Under the pieces are notes generated by a model that worked only from the letters and a program-made list of their open reading frames with translations, did no database searches and had not been told where the DNA came from. A DNA stretch of 64,000 nt. Origin: an uncultured Verrucomicrobiota bacterium. Its GTDB lineage: Bacteria; Verrucomicrobiota; Verrucomicrobiia; Verrucomicrobiales; DEV007. The DNA lies in NCBI GenBank assembly GCA_902589825.1, contig CACIUL010000006.1:34640-98639 (forward strand). Direction: 5' to 3'. Positions within the stretch are counted from its first letter, which is position 1, and the number at the start of each line of letters is the position of its first letter. A program made the translations under genes and the position numbers. This document shows positions 8,769 through 17,620 of the stretch, one piece after another.

Positions 8769-10013
8769 ATGACTCCGCTTTTCCGCAAGCTGCTAAGTAT
8801 TAATTGGTTGCTGGTCATGATACTGGCAGTTCTTTTGGTTTTTGGCGTCCATTCCATCCACGCAGCAACCGATCACCTTGGAGGCGATAACCTCGCAGGC
8901 AAATGGAATAAGCAAATCATCTCTATCGGCTTGGGGCTCATCCTTTTTTTTGCTGCTACTCTCATCGATTACCGCTGGATACGACTTGGCGCCCTGCCGA
9001 TGTATATTCTTTCCATTATCCTGCTGCTGTCCACCAATCATGGAGGGGACAAGGTGGGTGCGGAAAGCTGGCTTCGAATTGGCCCCATTTCGTTCCAGCC
9101 CTCACAGCTGGCGCTTGTATCGGGAATTCTCCTGATCGCAGTTATCCTGGCAGAACTGCCGAAAATCCACAAAATTTTTGAAAGTTCATTCATTCGACTC
9201 TGTATAGCAGGCATCACTGCGGCAATCCCTTGCCTGATCATTCTTGCTGAACCAGACCTTGGATCAGCAATGGTCTGGATAGCCGTTCTCATGTTCATGC
9301 TGGTTATCGGCCGCATCTTACTGCGATACATCATCGTGATTGTTGAAGTCGGATTGATCGCACTGCCTATCCTGTATTTTTTCGGCCTGAAGGATTACCA
9401 AAAGGAGCGGATTGAGACATGGCTCAATATGCTCTATGAGCGCCCCGTTGATGAGCTTGGCGCGGCATGGGTTCCTAAACACAACCTGATCGCCATTGGC
9501 TCAGCCGGCTACAGCGGAAAAGCCATCAATTCTACGGAAGATTTCTCACTGACATCTCCGCAAAATTCCAATTCCAAGATGGTCACCAAGATGGGCTTTA
9601 TCCCTAAAAACGTCGCCATCAATGACTTTATCTTCGTCACAATTGCCGAGCGATACGGCTTCCGGGGAGCCACATTCCTCATCGGCCTGTTTGCAGCAAC
9701 CTTGCTCTTGCTGCTCTACATGGGGTATCGCGCCCGTGATTCACTGGGCAAGCTCATTATCGCAGGGTGCATAGCACAGCTTTTCTTCCATGTATTCATG
9801 AACATTGGAATGTGCGTCTTACTGGTGCCTATTACCGGACTGCCATTACCATTTATCAGTTATGGCGGAACCTTCGTCCTGATGATGCTTTTCATGATGG
9901 GAATGTGCCAAAGCGTATGGGTCCATCGACATCACTCGACCACGGAGCAAAGTGAACCAACCCTCCAGCAGGATGACTTGCCGCTGATGCAGGAGGCTGT
10001 AAGCCGAATATAG
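8769..10013 (+). CDS. rodA: Rod-shape SEDS peptidoglycan glycosyltransferase RodA
   Basis: RodA polymerises lipid II into glycan strands during cell elongation, together with a class B PBP and the MreBCD system. The 414-residue protein is almost entirely membrane helices (about ten). SEDS signatures include AESWLRIGPISFQPSQLALV, LAEPDLGSAMVW, the extracellular NDFIFVTIAERYGFRG segment (D286 matches the essential SEDS Asp), and GLPLPFISYGGT near the end. RodA is favoured over FtsW because of the N-terminal FRKLLSINWLL pattern and overall similarity, but this rests on motif reading. No mre or pbp genes are adjacent. Confidence 0.9.
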   Translation: MTPLFRKLLSINWLLVMILAVLLVFGVHSIHAATDHLGGDNLAGKWNKQIISIGLGLILFFAATLIDYRWIRLGALPMYILSIILLLSTNHGGDKVGAESWLRIGPISFQPSQLALVSGILLIAVILAELPKIHKIFESSFIRLCIAGITAAIPCLIILAEPDLGSAMVWIAVLMFMLVIGRILLRYIIVIVEVGLIALPILYFFGLKDYQKERIETWLNMLYERPVDELGAAWVPKHNLIAIGSAGYSGKAINSTEDFSLTSPQNSNSKMVTKMGFIPKNVAINDFIFVTIAERYGFRGATFLIGLFAATLLLLLYMGYRARDSLGKLIIAGCIAQLFFHVFMNIGMCVLLVPITGLPLPFISYGGTFVLMMLFMMGMCQSVWVHRHHSTTEQSEPTLQQDDLPLMQEAVSRI

Positions 10014-10025
10014 ATTCAGTGCCGG

Positions 10026-13000
10026 CTAAAATGGTGGCGTTGTGCTTCGCAAATAGGCAAAGAGATCCTGCAATTCACGCTCCTGTAACCCGTCGAGAAG
10101 TCCCTCTGGCATCAGTGATACCGGCGAATAGGTAGTGGACTTGATTTGTTGCTTAGGAATTGAACGGGCCGCTCCAGACAATTCCCTTAAAAAGACGGCA
10201 TTATCATTCTCCTCTGTCCGAAAGCCCGAATACACATCACCTTTCCGGGTCATTATCACCACATGTTCAAACCCCTCACGAATCTCAACGCTTGGAGAAA
10301 CAATACTCATCAAGAGCGATTGCTCATCACCCCTCTGGTAACTTGTAAGATCAGGTCCAATCACACCGCCCTTACCAAACATCAGGTGACATGACCCACA
10401 CCTCTGGACAAAAACCCTCTCGCCTCTCTTGGGGTTTCCGGGAGCTTCTGTAATCAGTTTCTGGAGCCGGTTGATTTCATCTTTATTGGTGCCTGCTACA
10501 GCCTTGACCGATATACCCTTAATTAACCGGTTAATTTCATCATCCCTGTAAAGTTTCATTTTCTCAGCCATGACAGGAGTTATTGCACTGCGCGGAACAT
10601 CCCCTGCCGCCACAATCCGCAGGAATCCAAGGGCTGCCTTACGGTTGCCGGACAAATATTCAATCGCTGCGTCCCGTAATGAAGGTGAACCACTCTTGAC
10701 GCATTGGATTAAATGCGCCGCCACACTCTCATCCGCAGGATAGCCACGCAGCGCCCCGATTGCCGCAGCCTTTACCTTGTCAGTAAATTTTCCGTCCAAT
10801 ACCTTCAGCAGCGCAGGCTTGGCCTGTGGCGGCAGCACCTCTCCAAGAGTTGAGATTAATTCAATACGTTCAGCCTCCTGCAACTTTGAATTTCCTAGTG
10901 AACTCAAAGCTGATTGAGCAGCACCATCAATCCGCATGCGCAGCATCAATGCAATTGAGAGCAACTCCGGGGTCTTTTTCAGTTCCACCTCCAGAGCATT
11001 CGGCAATACACCCAATTGAACCCCCTTTACAGCCTCTGCAAAACCTTTCATCAAAAGTTGTTTTGCTTTCAGGTGGGGCGCCATTTGCAAAAGACGCGCA
11101 CAATACAGGAACCCTTGTTGAGTACCCTCGGCAGCAAACCGCCGCATCAAACGCTCCACTAGGTATCCATTCACAATCCCGTGCCGCCAGAAATCCGGTT
11201 CAGAAAACAGCTTCAACACATCATCAGGTGATGAGATCGCATGTTGCTCGAGGATCCACCAGACCATTAAAGGCAAATGAGGATCATCCTTAAAGTTATC
11301 CCTCCTCGAAATTTCCCCGGCTATACCAATGGCAATCTTTTTATCAGCACGGCGCGCCGCTGCAGCGAGACAACTCAACACCTCTGCTGAATTTATCTCA
11401 CGCGCAAAAGCAACAAGCTGCCCTGTTGTCGACGAGTCGCGTGCAATATCAACAAATCTCTGTATGGCATAACCCCTTGCACCAGGGCTGGCAAATTCAC
11501 ATTCCAGCAGGTCAATACCTACAATCATTGCGAGCTCAACATCAACAGCATTACGAAGTTTCCAACCCTCCGCCTTAAGCCTGGCAACTTCATCGACAGC
11601 CATCTCAAGAATTGATCTGTCCTTCTTCATCCTGTGCCTAAATTCCTGCAGAGCCATTCGACGGAGCAAGCGTGAACCCGAACCAAGCACGGCTATCAAT
11701 TCACGATCACCGATTGCAGTGACATCCACCGGCTTGGCGGCGCTTTTTTGCCTCGATTGAACCCTGTAAATACGACCCTTGTCATGATCAATATCACCCT
11801 CATGGTTCTTGTAGTGATTGACCTGGCGGTCCTGCCAATCGGCGATGAACAATGAGCCGTCCGGGCCAGGCGTAATCATGACGGGGCGAAACCACGCATT
11901 ATCAGCCTGCACAACGCGCTCGATATCACGGGTCTGAAAAGTTGACCCATCCGGGAAGATCTCACTCAAGACCACATTATTATGCAATACGTCCACTCCC
12001 CATAACTTTCCCCGGTAACGGGCCGGAAGCCCCTCCTCATCATAAATGATGAATTGATGGGTAAACCGTTCAACCGCGATGTTTTTCATTGCCGGAAAAT
12101 AACCATAGGCATGGGCATTGGTAAGCGCCCCGTGCTTGCCCCAGCTTTTTCGGTAATAGGCCCCATACAGATAGTGAAACCCGCGGGTGTCACCTCCATT
12201 GTGCCCCGAGTAAACCCTTCCACATGAGTCAACCTCAACGCCAAAGGCATTGCCTCCACCCTCAGCATAAATCTCGTAAATTCTTTTCTCAGGGTGATAA
12301 CGCCATATGTGCTGCCCCATCGATTTAACAGCCTGATCTGGGGCATCTATTCCCGGTCTTATGATTGCCGCACTGACTGTGCTGCCTTGAGCGCCATACA
12401 ACCAGCCGTCCGGTGCCATTAACAGGCTATTGGCTATAGAATGGGTATCCTCAATGCCAAACCCGCTAAGGTGCACTTCCGGAGCCCCATCCGGCTCATC
12501 ATTCCCGTCCTGATCCTTGTAAAAAAGCAGATAGGGCGGGTTCGTCACCCAGATTCCCCCATCGCCATGGGCAATGCTTGTGGCAAGGTTCAGGCCATCA
12601 ACAAAAACCTTGTGAAGATCATACATGCCATCACCATCGACGTCCTCGTGAAGACTGATCCTGTCCCTTCCCCGAAACTTCGAGCCTGGAGCATGGGGCG
12701 GTGGCGGCGGCATCCGGTCATATCCAACTCGCCAGACCTTATCTCGGCTCAGTTCAACCAGCCCGGCAGGGTCAGGATATTGCATATATTGCACAACCCA
12801 TAAACGCCCTTTTTTGTCAAAACTCATGTGCAGCGGTTGCCGGATTAATGGATCACTGAGCACCTTGTCAATGCGAAGATCCACGGGAACCTTCATGCCG
12901 GGAGCCTCATCGAGATGAGCGGACCGCTTCCCCTCATTGACAGCAAGCACCCAGCCAATTGCATTGACCAGCATCTTGTTAAACTCATCCCTCTTGAAAT

Positions 13001-13043
13001 CCTCGATATGCCCAAGCGAAGTATAGAAACTTCTGCCCCCCCC
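10026..13043 (-). CDS. PVC-type membrane-bound dehydrogenase with HEAT repeats and cytochrome c domain (3' part of frameshifted fusion gene)
   Basis: This is the downstream portion of a larger gene. Just after the G8 run at 13036-13043 the frame reads RSFYTSLGHIEDF, the end of a ThuA domain whose beginning is in the other frame upstream. Then come a six-bladed glucose/sorbosone dehydrogenase-like beta-propeller (strands such as LWVVQYMQYPDP, GDGMYDLH, PDGWLYGAQGS), a long HEAT-repeat helical region, and a C-terminal heme domain with CGSCH followed by GPDLTSY and SLMPEGL, the PVC heme-binding domain pattern. Family members are thought to oxidise sugars or other substrates in the periplasm; the substrate here is unknown. 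The reading frame stays open upstream to 13166, but translation from there would not match the family. Confidence 0.85.
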   Translation of the reverse strand, partial: GGGRSFYTSLGHIEDFKRDEFNKMLVNAIGWVLAVNEGKRSAHLDEAPGMKVPVDLRIDKVLSDPLIRQPLHMSFDKKGRLWVVQYMQYPDPAGLVELSRDKVWRVGYDRMPPPPPHAPGSKFRGRDRISLHEDVDGDGMYDLHKVFVDGLNLATSIAHGDGGIWVTNPPYLLFYKDQDGNDEPDGAPEVHLSGFGIEDTHSIANSLLMAPDGWLYGAQGSTVSAAIIRPGIDAPDQAVKSMGQHIWRYHPEKRIYEIYAEGGGNAFGVEVDSCGRVYSGHNGGDTRGFHYLYGAYYRKSWGKHGALTNAHAYGYFPAMKNIAVERFTHQFIIYDEEGLPARYRGKLWGVDVLHNNVVLSEIFPDGSTFQTRDIERVVQADNAWFRPVMITPGPDGSLFIADWQDRQVNHYKNHEGDIDHDKGRIYRVQSRQKSAAKPVDVTAIGDRELIAVLGSGSRLLRRMALQEFRHRMKKDRSILEMAVDEVARLKAEGWKLRNAVDVELAMIVGIDLLECEFASPGARGYAIQRFVDIARDSSTTGQLVAFAREINSAEVLSCLAAAARRADKKIAIGIAGEISRRDNFKDDPHLPLMVWWILEQHAISSPDDVLKLFSEPDFWRHGIVNGYLVERLMRRFAAEGTQQGFLYCARLLQMAPHLKAKQLLMKGFAEAVKGVQLGVLPNALEVELKKTPELLSIALMLRMRIDGAAQSALSSLGNSKLQEAERIELISTLGEVLPPQAKPALLKVLDGKFTDKVKAAAIGALRGYPADESVAAHLIQCVKSGSPSLRDAAIEYLSGNRKAALGFLRIVAAGDVPRSAITPVMAEKMKLYRDDEINRLIKGISVKAVAGTNKDEINRLQKLITEAPGNPKRGERVFVQRCGSCHLMFGKGGVIGPDLTSYQRGDEQSLLMSIVSPSVEIREGFEHVVIMTRKGDVYSGFRTEENDNAVFLRELSGAARSIPKQQIKSTTYSPVSLMPEGLLDGLQERELQDLFAYLRSTTPPF

Positions 13044-14496
13044 ACCGGGTTTTATACGACCAAGCCACCGGTTGCTTCTCTTCAACTTTTTCAGCACGTC
13101 CCTCCAACAGGACCCTCGCCCCCTTTGCAAGGGGAAGGACTTTATACAAAGAGCCGCCCGTTGCAAATTCCCCCTTCCCTAGCCCCTTAAGAACAGGATG
13201 ATCAGCAGCAACCGGCCTGGCAAATGTTGCCAGCTTGTTGCCGTGATGATTCTGGTAATTCCCACCAAACACATCACCATCAAAACTCTCCCATGTAAGG
13301 TGTCCTTGCGGCGGTTCCTTACCCCTGAGGGAGAATGCGTGACTGGAGGTACGGATGCCAATCACAGGCTTGCCTGACTTGATAAACCTCTCAAGGGCCG
13401 CCATCTGCTTTGCAGGTGGCGACCTACGCCTGACACTTAAAAACAAGGCATCCGTATCCTCCAGGGCAGGTTCAAGGCCGGCAAACTCATTCTCGCCATC
13501 CTCAGCAACTATAAAGTCAAAGCGATAATCCCGGATGAGTTGACCGGCAGCAAAGGCAGCAAGTGTTTGACGAGTTTGATACTCCCGTTCACCAATCATG
13601 AAGAGGAGCTTCGGCCGAGAATCCTTCTTGAAGACAAATGGCTGTCCACCAAGAATCTGGTTGCTTGTAATCGTCGCACATACATGCTCCTCAATATGAG
13701 CCACGACAAGGTCCGTGCCGGCAAAGTGACTGACCCTTGGATGCCTGGCAGGATTATACATGGCATCCGTCAAATCACGAACCAAGACAACATTCTTGCC
13801 GTTTTTTGCCAATTGCCTTAACCCGAAAGGACGACCGAGAACACACATGTTGGTGTGCACGCCAACCAGCATAATGTTCTTTATCCCCTTCTCTTCCAGG
13901 ATATTCCAGCATTCTTCCCCGCTGTCAGAAATAAAATCCTTATCAGGATCAATGCCGATCACTGCAATTTGCCGGACCCAGGGAGATCCGGGATTTCTCC
14001 CCATTTCCTTGAGCTTGGCCTCCCACCGGGCATGAACATCAGGGTCATCATCCTCACCTCCATCACTATGGTCAATGGGATAGCCGGCCTGTCGCTCCTC
14101 ATCGTCAATCCAGTGCATCCAGGAATTAATTCCAGGGGGAAGGTTCTTGGCTCTAGGCACCTTCTTGGCCTTCAACCTTGCAGGATGCTCACGGTAGAAC
14201 TCCATGCACGAGGATGGCGAGTGTATCACCAATCCGCCTTCTGACCGTACCCTCTGCAACAAAAGGTCAATGCGTGGAGCAAGCTCTTTAACACGCATAA
14301 CCGCATTGTGGCAATGGTGGGAATCCCACATGTCACAAACAATCACTGCCGTTTGCTCCCCTCGCCATTGCTCATTCTTTAGCCGGAAGCCGTCGTTTGC
14401 ATGCTCCGGTCCCTTCCTCTCGCGCAATTCCACCTGTAAGGGGGCAGCCAAGCAGGCGGACAACATTAAACCGGTTATAATCAAGTAAGCCTTCAT
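12985..14496 (-). CDS. Isochorismatase-like cysteine hydrolase plus ThuA domain (5' part of frameshifted fusion gene)
   Basis: From the ATG at 14496 the protein begins with a lipoprotein-type signal (LMLSAC, Cys15). The first domain is isochorismatase-like, with the acidic residue in VIVCDMWD (D55) and the nucleophile in GVHTNMCVLGRPFG (C218). The second, from about residue 295, is ThuA-like (LLFMIGEREYQTRQTLAAF, FIKSGKPVIGIRTSSHAF, then DHPVLKG). The expected ThuA end, PVAW...GGRSFYTSLGH, is lost because the frame slips at 13036-13043 and reads into an unrelated tail ending at 12985. Removing one base restores a single protein of about 1,489 residues with the downstream PVC dehydrogenase. 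Whether this is a real mutation, a slippage site or a sequencing error cannot be told from sequence alone. Confidence 0.85.
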   Translation of the reverse strand: MKAYLIITGLMLSACLAAPLQVELRERKGPEHANDGFRLKNEQWRGEQTAVIVCDMWDSHHCHNAVMRVKELAPRIDLLLQRVRSEGGLVIHSPSSCMEFYREHPARLKAKKVPRAKNLPPGINSWMHWIDDEERQAGYPIDHSDGGEDDDPDVHARWEAKLKEMGRNPGSPWVRQIAVIGIDPDKDFISDSGEECWNILEEKGIKNIMLVGVHTNMCVLGRPFGLRQLAKNGKNVVLVRDLTDAMYNPARHPRVSHFAGTDLVVAHIEEHVCATITSNQILGGQPFVFKKDSRPKLLFMIGEREYQTRQTLAAFAAGQLIRDYRFDFIVAEDGENEFAGLEPALEDTDALFLSVRRRSPPAKQMAALERFIKSGKPVIGIRTSSHAFSLRGKEPPQGHLTWESFDGDVFGGNYQNHHGNKLATFARPVAADHPVLKGLGKGEFATGGSLYKVLPLAKGARVLLEGRAEKVEEKQPVAWSYKTRWGGQKFLYFAWAYRGFQEG

Positions 14497-14530
14497 TGCA
14501 TTGACACTAAGCGTTGGGCCCCACACATAA

Positions 14531-14567
14531 AATAAAAAAACCGGTCGCCTCTATAGGCGACCGGTTT
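14531..14567 (-). terminator. Rho-independent terminator of the DUF5069 gene
   Basis: AAACCGGTCGCC (14538-14549) pairs perfectly with GGCGACCGGTTT (14556-14567) across a six-base loop. Read on the minus strand the stem runs into T7-A-T4, a classic intrinsic terminator. It lies 30 bp after the stop of the DUF5069 gene and just before the start of the isochorismatase-ThuA gene, isolating the two. Confidence 0.9.
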
Positions 14568-14596
14568 AATAGCAATTGTAACTTGAAGGTAACAAT

Positions 14597-15034
14597 CTAG
14601 GCAATTTCCTGCGCATGGAAATCGCTCCAGTCCTCAAGATTATTCAGGTTGATCGCATCAAGAATCGACCCGTTGTCCTCGATTCCTGCGCCATCCAGGA
14701 TTCCTTTACGAGTATCATCGTCATGATTGTATCCAACAATACTGTCATTGAGCGCCTGGATGCCAGCCGCATCAAGAGAACCCCCTTTTTGATCAAGGAT
14801 CCACTTCTCAAGTTGTGGATAGGTGGGCTTGCTGTCCATGAAACTGTTAAAAGCCTCTTTATCAATCCCGATGCCATCGAGAACCATCTGGTCATAACCG
14901 GCCCCAATGGCGGGATAATCATCATGAAGTTTACCGGCTTTATCCAGTGATACCTTTTGCCAAAGGCGAGGAAGATGGAGAACCCCGATCGGGCCGGCGA
15001 TTCCTGAACTAATAAGTGGAATGATTTTGCTCAT
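14597..15034 (-). CDS. DUF5069 family protein
   Basis: A 145-residue soluble protein with the features of the DUF5069 family: the start IPLISSGIAGPIGVLHLPRLWQK, the central GYDQMVLDGIGIDKEAF, PTYPQLEKWI, and a C-terminal INALN-type helix (ALNDSIVGYNH). Members are common in Verrucomicrobiota and Planctomycetota and have no established function. It is monocistronic, with its own strong terminator at 14531-14567. Confidence 0.8.
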   Translation of the reverse strand: MSKIIPLISSGIAGPIGVLHLPRLWQKVSLDKAGKLHDDYPAIGAGYDQMVLDGIGIDKEAFNSFMDSKPTYPQLEKWILDQKGGSLDAAGIQALNDSIVGYNHDDDTRKGILDGAGIEDNGSILDAINLNNLEDWSDFHAQEIA

Positions 15035-15127
15035 AGTATATTTACGTTTGTTGACACGACCTTAGACAAGCCTGCAGCCACAGGGAAGGAATTTTTTTGA
15101 TTAGTTTAACGCTTTCAGTTCCACTGG

Positions 15128-15862
15128 TCAGTCAGGGAGCTCTACCTTCAGGTACGTGCTCCCAATCCGCCCGCCTGCTGAAACAGGGTGTGTTCTTACG
15201 TTCATCATGCGCAGCATCCACACGCCCTTATATCGCTGAACACCCTCCACCTCATAACTCTTGATCAGCCTGCGCTTAGAATCGAAGCCGTTCATTCGAA
15301 CCATTGCACCACTCTCCTGAGAAACCCACACGTCAACAATGGAGTAAGGGCCAATCCCATCAGGATTCACGCATCGAATCTTCCACGCGTCCCCACCCTT
15401 TGCTTTTTCAACCTTCAAATGCTGTGGATTAGGCCAATAGAGAAACCGCATTGCAATATCCTCATAAACAATATCACTGCCCCTGATTCTCTCAGAATAT
15501 TTCTCCGGGGCTATAGCAGCGGCACCATCTTTATTGCTCGGCTCAGTCAATACATACTGCCCGCTTGATAACTTCAATTGCAACACCTGGTCGATCTTCC
15601 CCCTCCTGCTGTCACCATCAAAGAAAAGAAACCTCACCCCCTCCTTGAACAATTCCATCCGTAAAGGCATCGATTTTATTCCAATCTTGCGGGGCCTGAT
15701 CTCGGCATCAAAAACCTGCCTCTCCAGGGACTGGCTATACCTTACATTTTCAAGAATCACTTTGGCGGGGGGAACGCTCGCTTTGGAACCAACCTGACCT
15801 AAAGCCCCCTGCAGAGAAAGACCCGCAAAGAATAAGAAATTACAACTGAAGACACGGCACAT
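15128..15862 (-). CDS. LolA-like outer membrane lipoprotein-sorting domain protein
   Basis: The 244-residue protein has an N-terminal signal peptide (cleavage near residue 22) and a beta-rich body. Blocks such as YEDIAMRFLYWPNP, AWKIRCVNPD, VDVWVSQESGAMVRMNGFD and LIKSYEVEGVQ match the LolA-like family annotated as outer membrane lipoprotein-sorting proteins, which bind lipoprotein or other lipids in the periplasm. The assignment is to the fold family, not to canonical LolA. No lolCDE genes are nearby. Confidence 0.65.
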   Translation of the reverse strand: MCRVFSCNFLFFAGLSLQGALGQVGSKASVPPAKVILENVRYSQSLERQVFDAEIRPRKIGIKSMPLRMELFKEGVRFLFFDGDSRRGKIDQVLQLKLSSGQYVLTEPSNKDGAAAIAPEKYSERIRGSDIVYEDIAMRFLYWPNPQHLKVEKAKGGDAWKIRCVNPDGIGPYSIVDVWVSQESGAMVRMNGFDSKRRLIKSYEVEGVQRYKGVWMLRMMNVRTHPVSAGGRIGSTYLKVELPD

Positions 15863-16272
15863 GCTGCTTTAATGGTATGAATGCGATAATTGGACGCAAA
15901 ACAATAGGCTATATTCAACCGTAATCAAAAAAGGCGATCACCAATCCACCCTTCACGATCCAATCAGTTTACAAGGCAGGCAAACCGGAAAGCGCTCACA
16001 ACTCTCCAAAGCAACACCCTGCATTTACATCAGCATTAGAAAAGAAAATCCACCTGCCTCGGAATGGGAAGATTCGCGGAGAGACAAATGAGAATGACGC
16101 ATGTCGACTTCTTGATGGAGGTAAACACTGGGAAAGGCGGCAATTTCATGGAAAACCGAAAAAAATAGGCTCAAAAATTTTGGCGTTATTGACTATCGCC
16201 CGGATTTTTACCAATCTGTTAAAAAATAAAGGTAAATTAATTATATTTTAACCAACAAACCAATAACCCACC
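15863..16272. other. Intergenic region, no gene seen
   Basis: This 410-bp divergent gap becomes very A/T-rich over its last 80 bases before the plus-strand gene at 16273. A TTGACT at 16189-16194 could be a -35 box but the sequence 17 bp on (CAATCT) is a poor -10. No conserved coding frame, RNA fold or repeat was found. Confidence 0.5.
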
Positions 16273-17298
16273 ATGAGCCTGCGAGAGCATCTGAGAAATG
16301 TATTGCCTGACATTCTCCCTCCCGATCCTAAAGACGCCATCAAAGGCACCGAATTAATTGAGTTGGTAAAACTCAAGCTTGAGCAGAAATACAGTGACGC
16401 AACACTGCGCTACCACTTCTCTATCATGTCTTGTGATCCCAGTTCACCTATCGCAAAGGTTGAACACGGACAGGGGTATTACTTGAGGACGAACACGCTT
16501 GCATCAATGAAGAGTGCAAGGCACATGATTTCACCGAGCCAGTCAACTTTCGGTGACGTTTTCGGATACACCACATCAAATGAGGCCTTGTTAAGGGCAA
16601 ATAAGTTCAGGGCCATTGTCGCACGCTGTGAGGAAAACGAAGGGAAGCTGCCTTTCGTTCTTGAAAAGACTTTTGGAGATGAAGCACAGTATGATGACCT
16701 CTGGAAATATCCGGATGTTGTTTCCATTAACTGGCAGATTGGCCAAGCCTCTGAGCGCGGCGTTGAGTTTGATCGCGACATGCTACAGCTCCAGCGCAGC
16801 TTTGGATCGCAGCCATTTACCCTGCACAGCATGAAGATGAAGCTTGAGTTGAGGCATGACACTTTCAGGGAGGACTTCTTCCAGTGCCTAAGTAACTCAC
16901 GGTGGGCGCACTTTGGCGAATTAGTCATCGCTGAACCTATTGAAGCCGCGGACATTGCCGAAAGCCTCCGCTCACTGGGCAATGAATTCGGCATCGGAAT
17001 CACCAGCCTTGGACTCTCAGCCGAGACTCTTGACGAGTTACCCGAACCAGATGCCATACGTCACTTCAGCGAGCGCGAACTTGAGGGTCTGCATAAGCTT
17101 ATCCGCTTCCAGCGTATTGCAGAATCACGTCCACGCAATGAACTTGGCTGGGAGCAGGTACGCTCAATCCGGTCATCCAATCCCGAAATCGAGCAGATGT
17201 TCCAGTGGCTTTCTCACAGCCTTGACAATGGGCAGGCAGAACCCTTTGACGATTTTCGCAATGCCATTCCCAAGATGACCACCCCGGTACCTCTCTAG
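16273..17298 (+). CDS. Winged-helix protein with PD-(D/E)XK nuclease-like C-terminal domain
   Basis: 341 residues, no signal peptide. The N-terminal 75 residues look like a helix-turn-helix of the winged type (GTELIELVKLKLEQKYSDATLRYHFSIM, then a KVEHGQGYYLR wing). The middle has PDVVSINWQ followed by KMKLELR and then FFQCLSNSRWAHFGELVIAE; this Asp, spaced E-x-(K/R)-like strand and following helix-strand pattern resembles a restriction-endonuclease fold such as those found with HARE-HTH-type domains. The match is by pattern only and an exact catalytic lysine is not certain (LELR rather than ExK). The gene stands alone. It could be a DNA-binding regulator, a nuclease, or both. Confidence 0.6.
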   Translation: MSLREHLRNVLPDILPPDPKDAIKGTELIELVKLKLEQKYSDATLRYHFSIMSCDPSSPIAKVEHGQGYYLRTNTLASMKSARHMISPSQSTFGDVFGYTTSNEALLRANKFRAIVARCEENEGKLPFVLEKTFGDEAQYDDLWKYPDVVSINWQIGQASERGVEFDRDMLQLQRSFGSQPFTLHSMKMKLELRHDTFREDFFQCLSNSRWAHFGELVIAEPIEAADIAESLRSLGNEFGIGITSLGLSAETLDELPEPDAIRHFSERELEGLHKLIRFQRIAESRPRNELGWEQVRSIRSSNPEIEQMFQWLSHSLDNGQAEPFDDFRNAIPKMTTPVPL

Positions 17299-17457
17299 GG
17301 TGGCGGATGGGCCTCGGTTGACAATTTCAAAGGTTGCAGCTGAATTGCGCAGCACAACCTGCGCATCATGGGTATCCGGAGGGGAATGGATTACACCTCA
17401 GAAACTGATTTTCCCTAGTGCGCCTTAGCCCTCAGAATGGCGGGCAAGATCACTGTA

Positions 17458-17480
17458 TATTGTGCCAGCAAAGCACAATA
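17458..17480. promoter_or_regulatory. Inverted repeat upstream of the TPR gene
   Basis: TATTGTGC and GCACAATA form a perfect 8-bp inverted repeat with a 7-base spacer, in the gap between the winged-helix gene and the TPR gene. No U-tract follows. It could be an operator or a weak terminator; the 8+7+8 geometry fits a dimeric repressor site equally well. Confidence 0.35.
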
Positions 17481-17547
17481 CCAAGAACAGCACCACATTT
17501 ACCACGGCTTCCAATGCCACCGAAGTTTTGCACCATCGTGTCCCAAA

Positions 17548-17578
17548 TTGACTTTTCTTGATGAACAGGGGATATTAT
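17548..17578 (+). promoter_or_regulatory. Possible promoter of the TPR protein gene
   Basis: TTGACT (17548-17553) is followed by TATTAT (17573-17578) with a 19-bp spacer, longer than ideal. Transcription from it would begin near 17585 and cover the ATG at 17621 but not the upstream in-frame TTG/ATG codons, which supports the downstream start. Confidence 0.35.
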
Positions 17579-17620
17579 GACCCCTCTCATTTCAAAACGC
17601 GTAACTACGCCTCACACATC

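Noticed and set aside
13044..13166. Start of the PVC dehydrogenase at 13166
   Set aside because: The extra 41 residues match no family member and overlap the true ThuA coding frame upstream of the G8 run; a frameshift explains them better.
15051..15056. TTGACA on the plus strand inside the DUF5069 upstream gap
   Set aside because: No suitable -10 and no plus-strand gene follows.
16088..16168. Short frame of about 26 codons in the gap before 16273
   Set aside because: No conservation or ribosome site; typical of chance in non-coding sequence.
17319..17347. TTGACA with a downstream TGAATT 17 bp on, after the winged-helix gene
   Set aside because: The -10 matches poorly and no gene starts close enough; together with the 17458 repeat it might hint at a small RNA, but the evidence is too thin.
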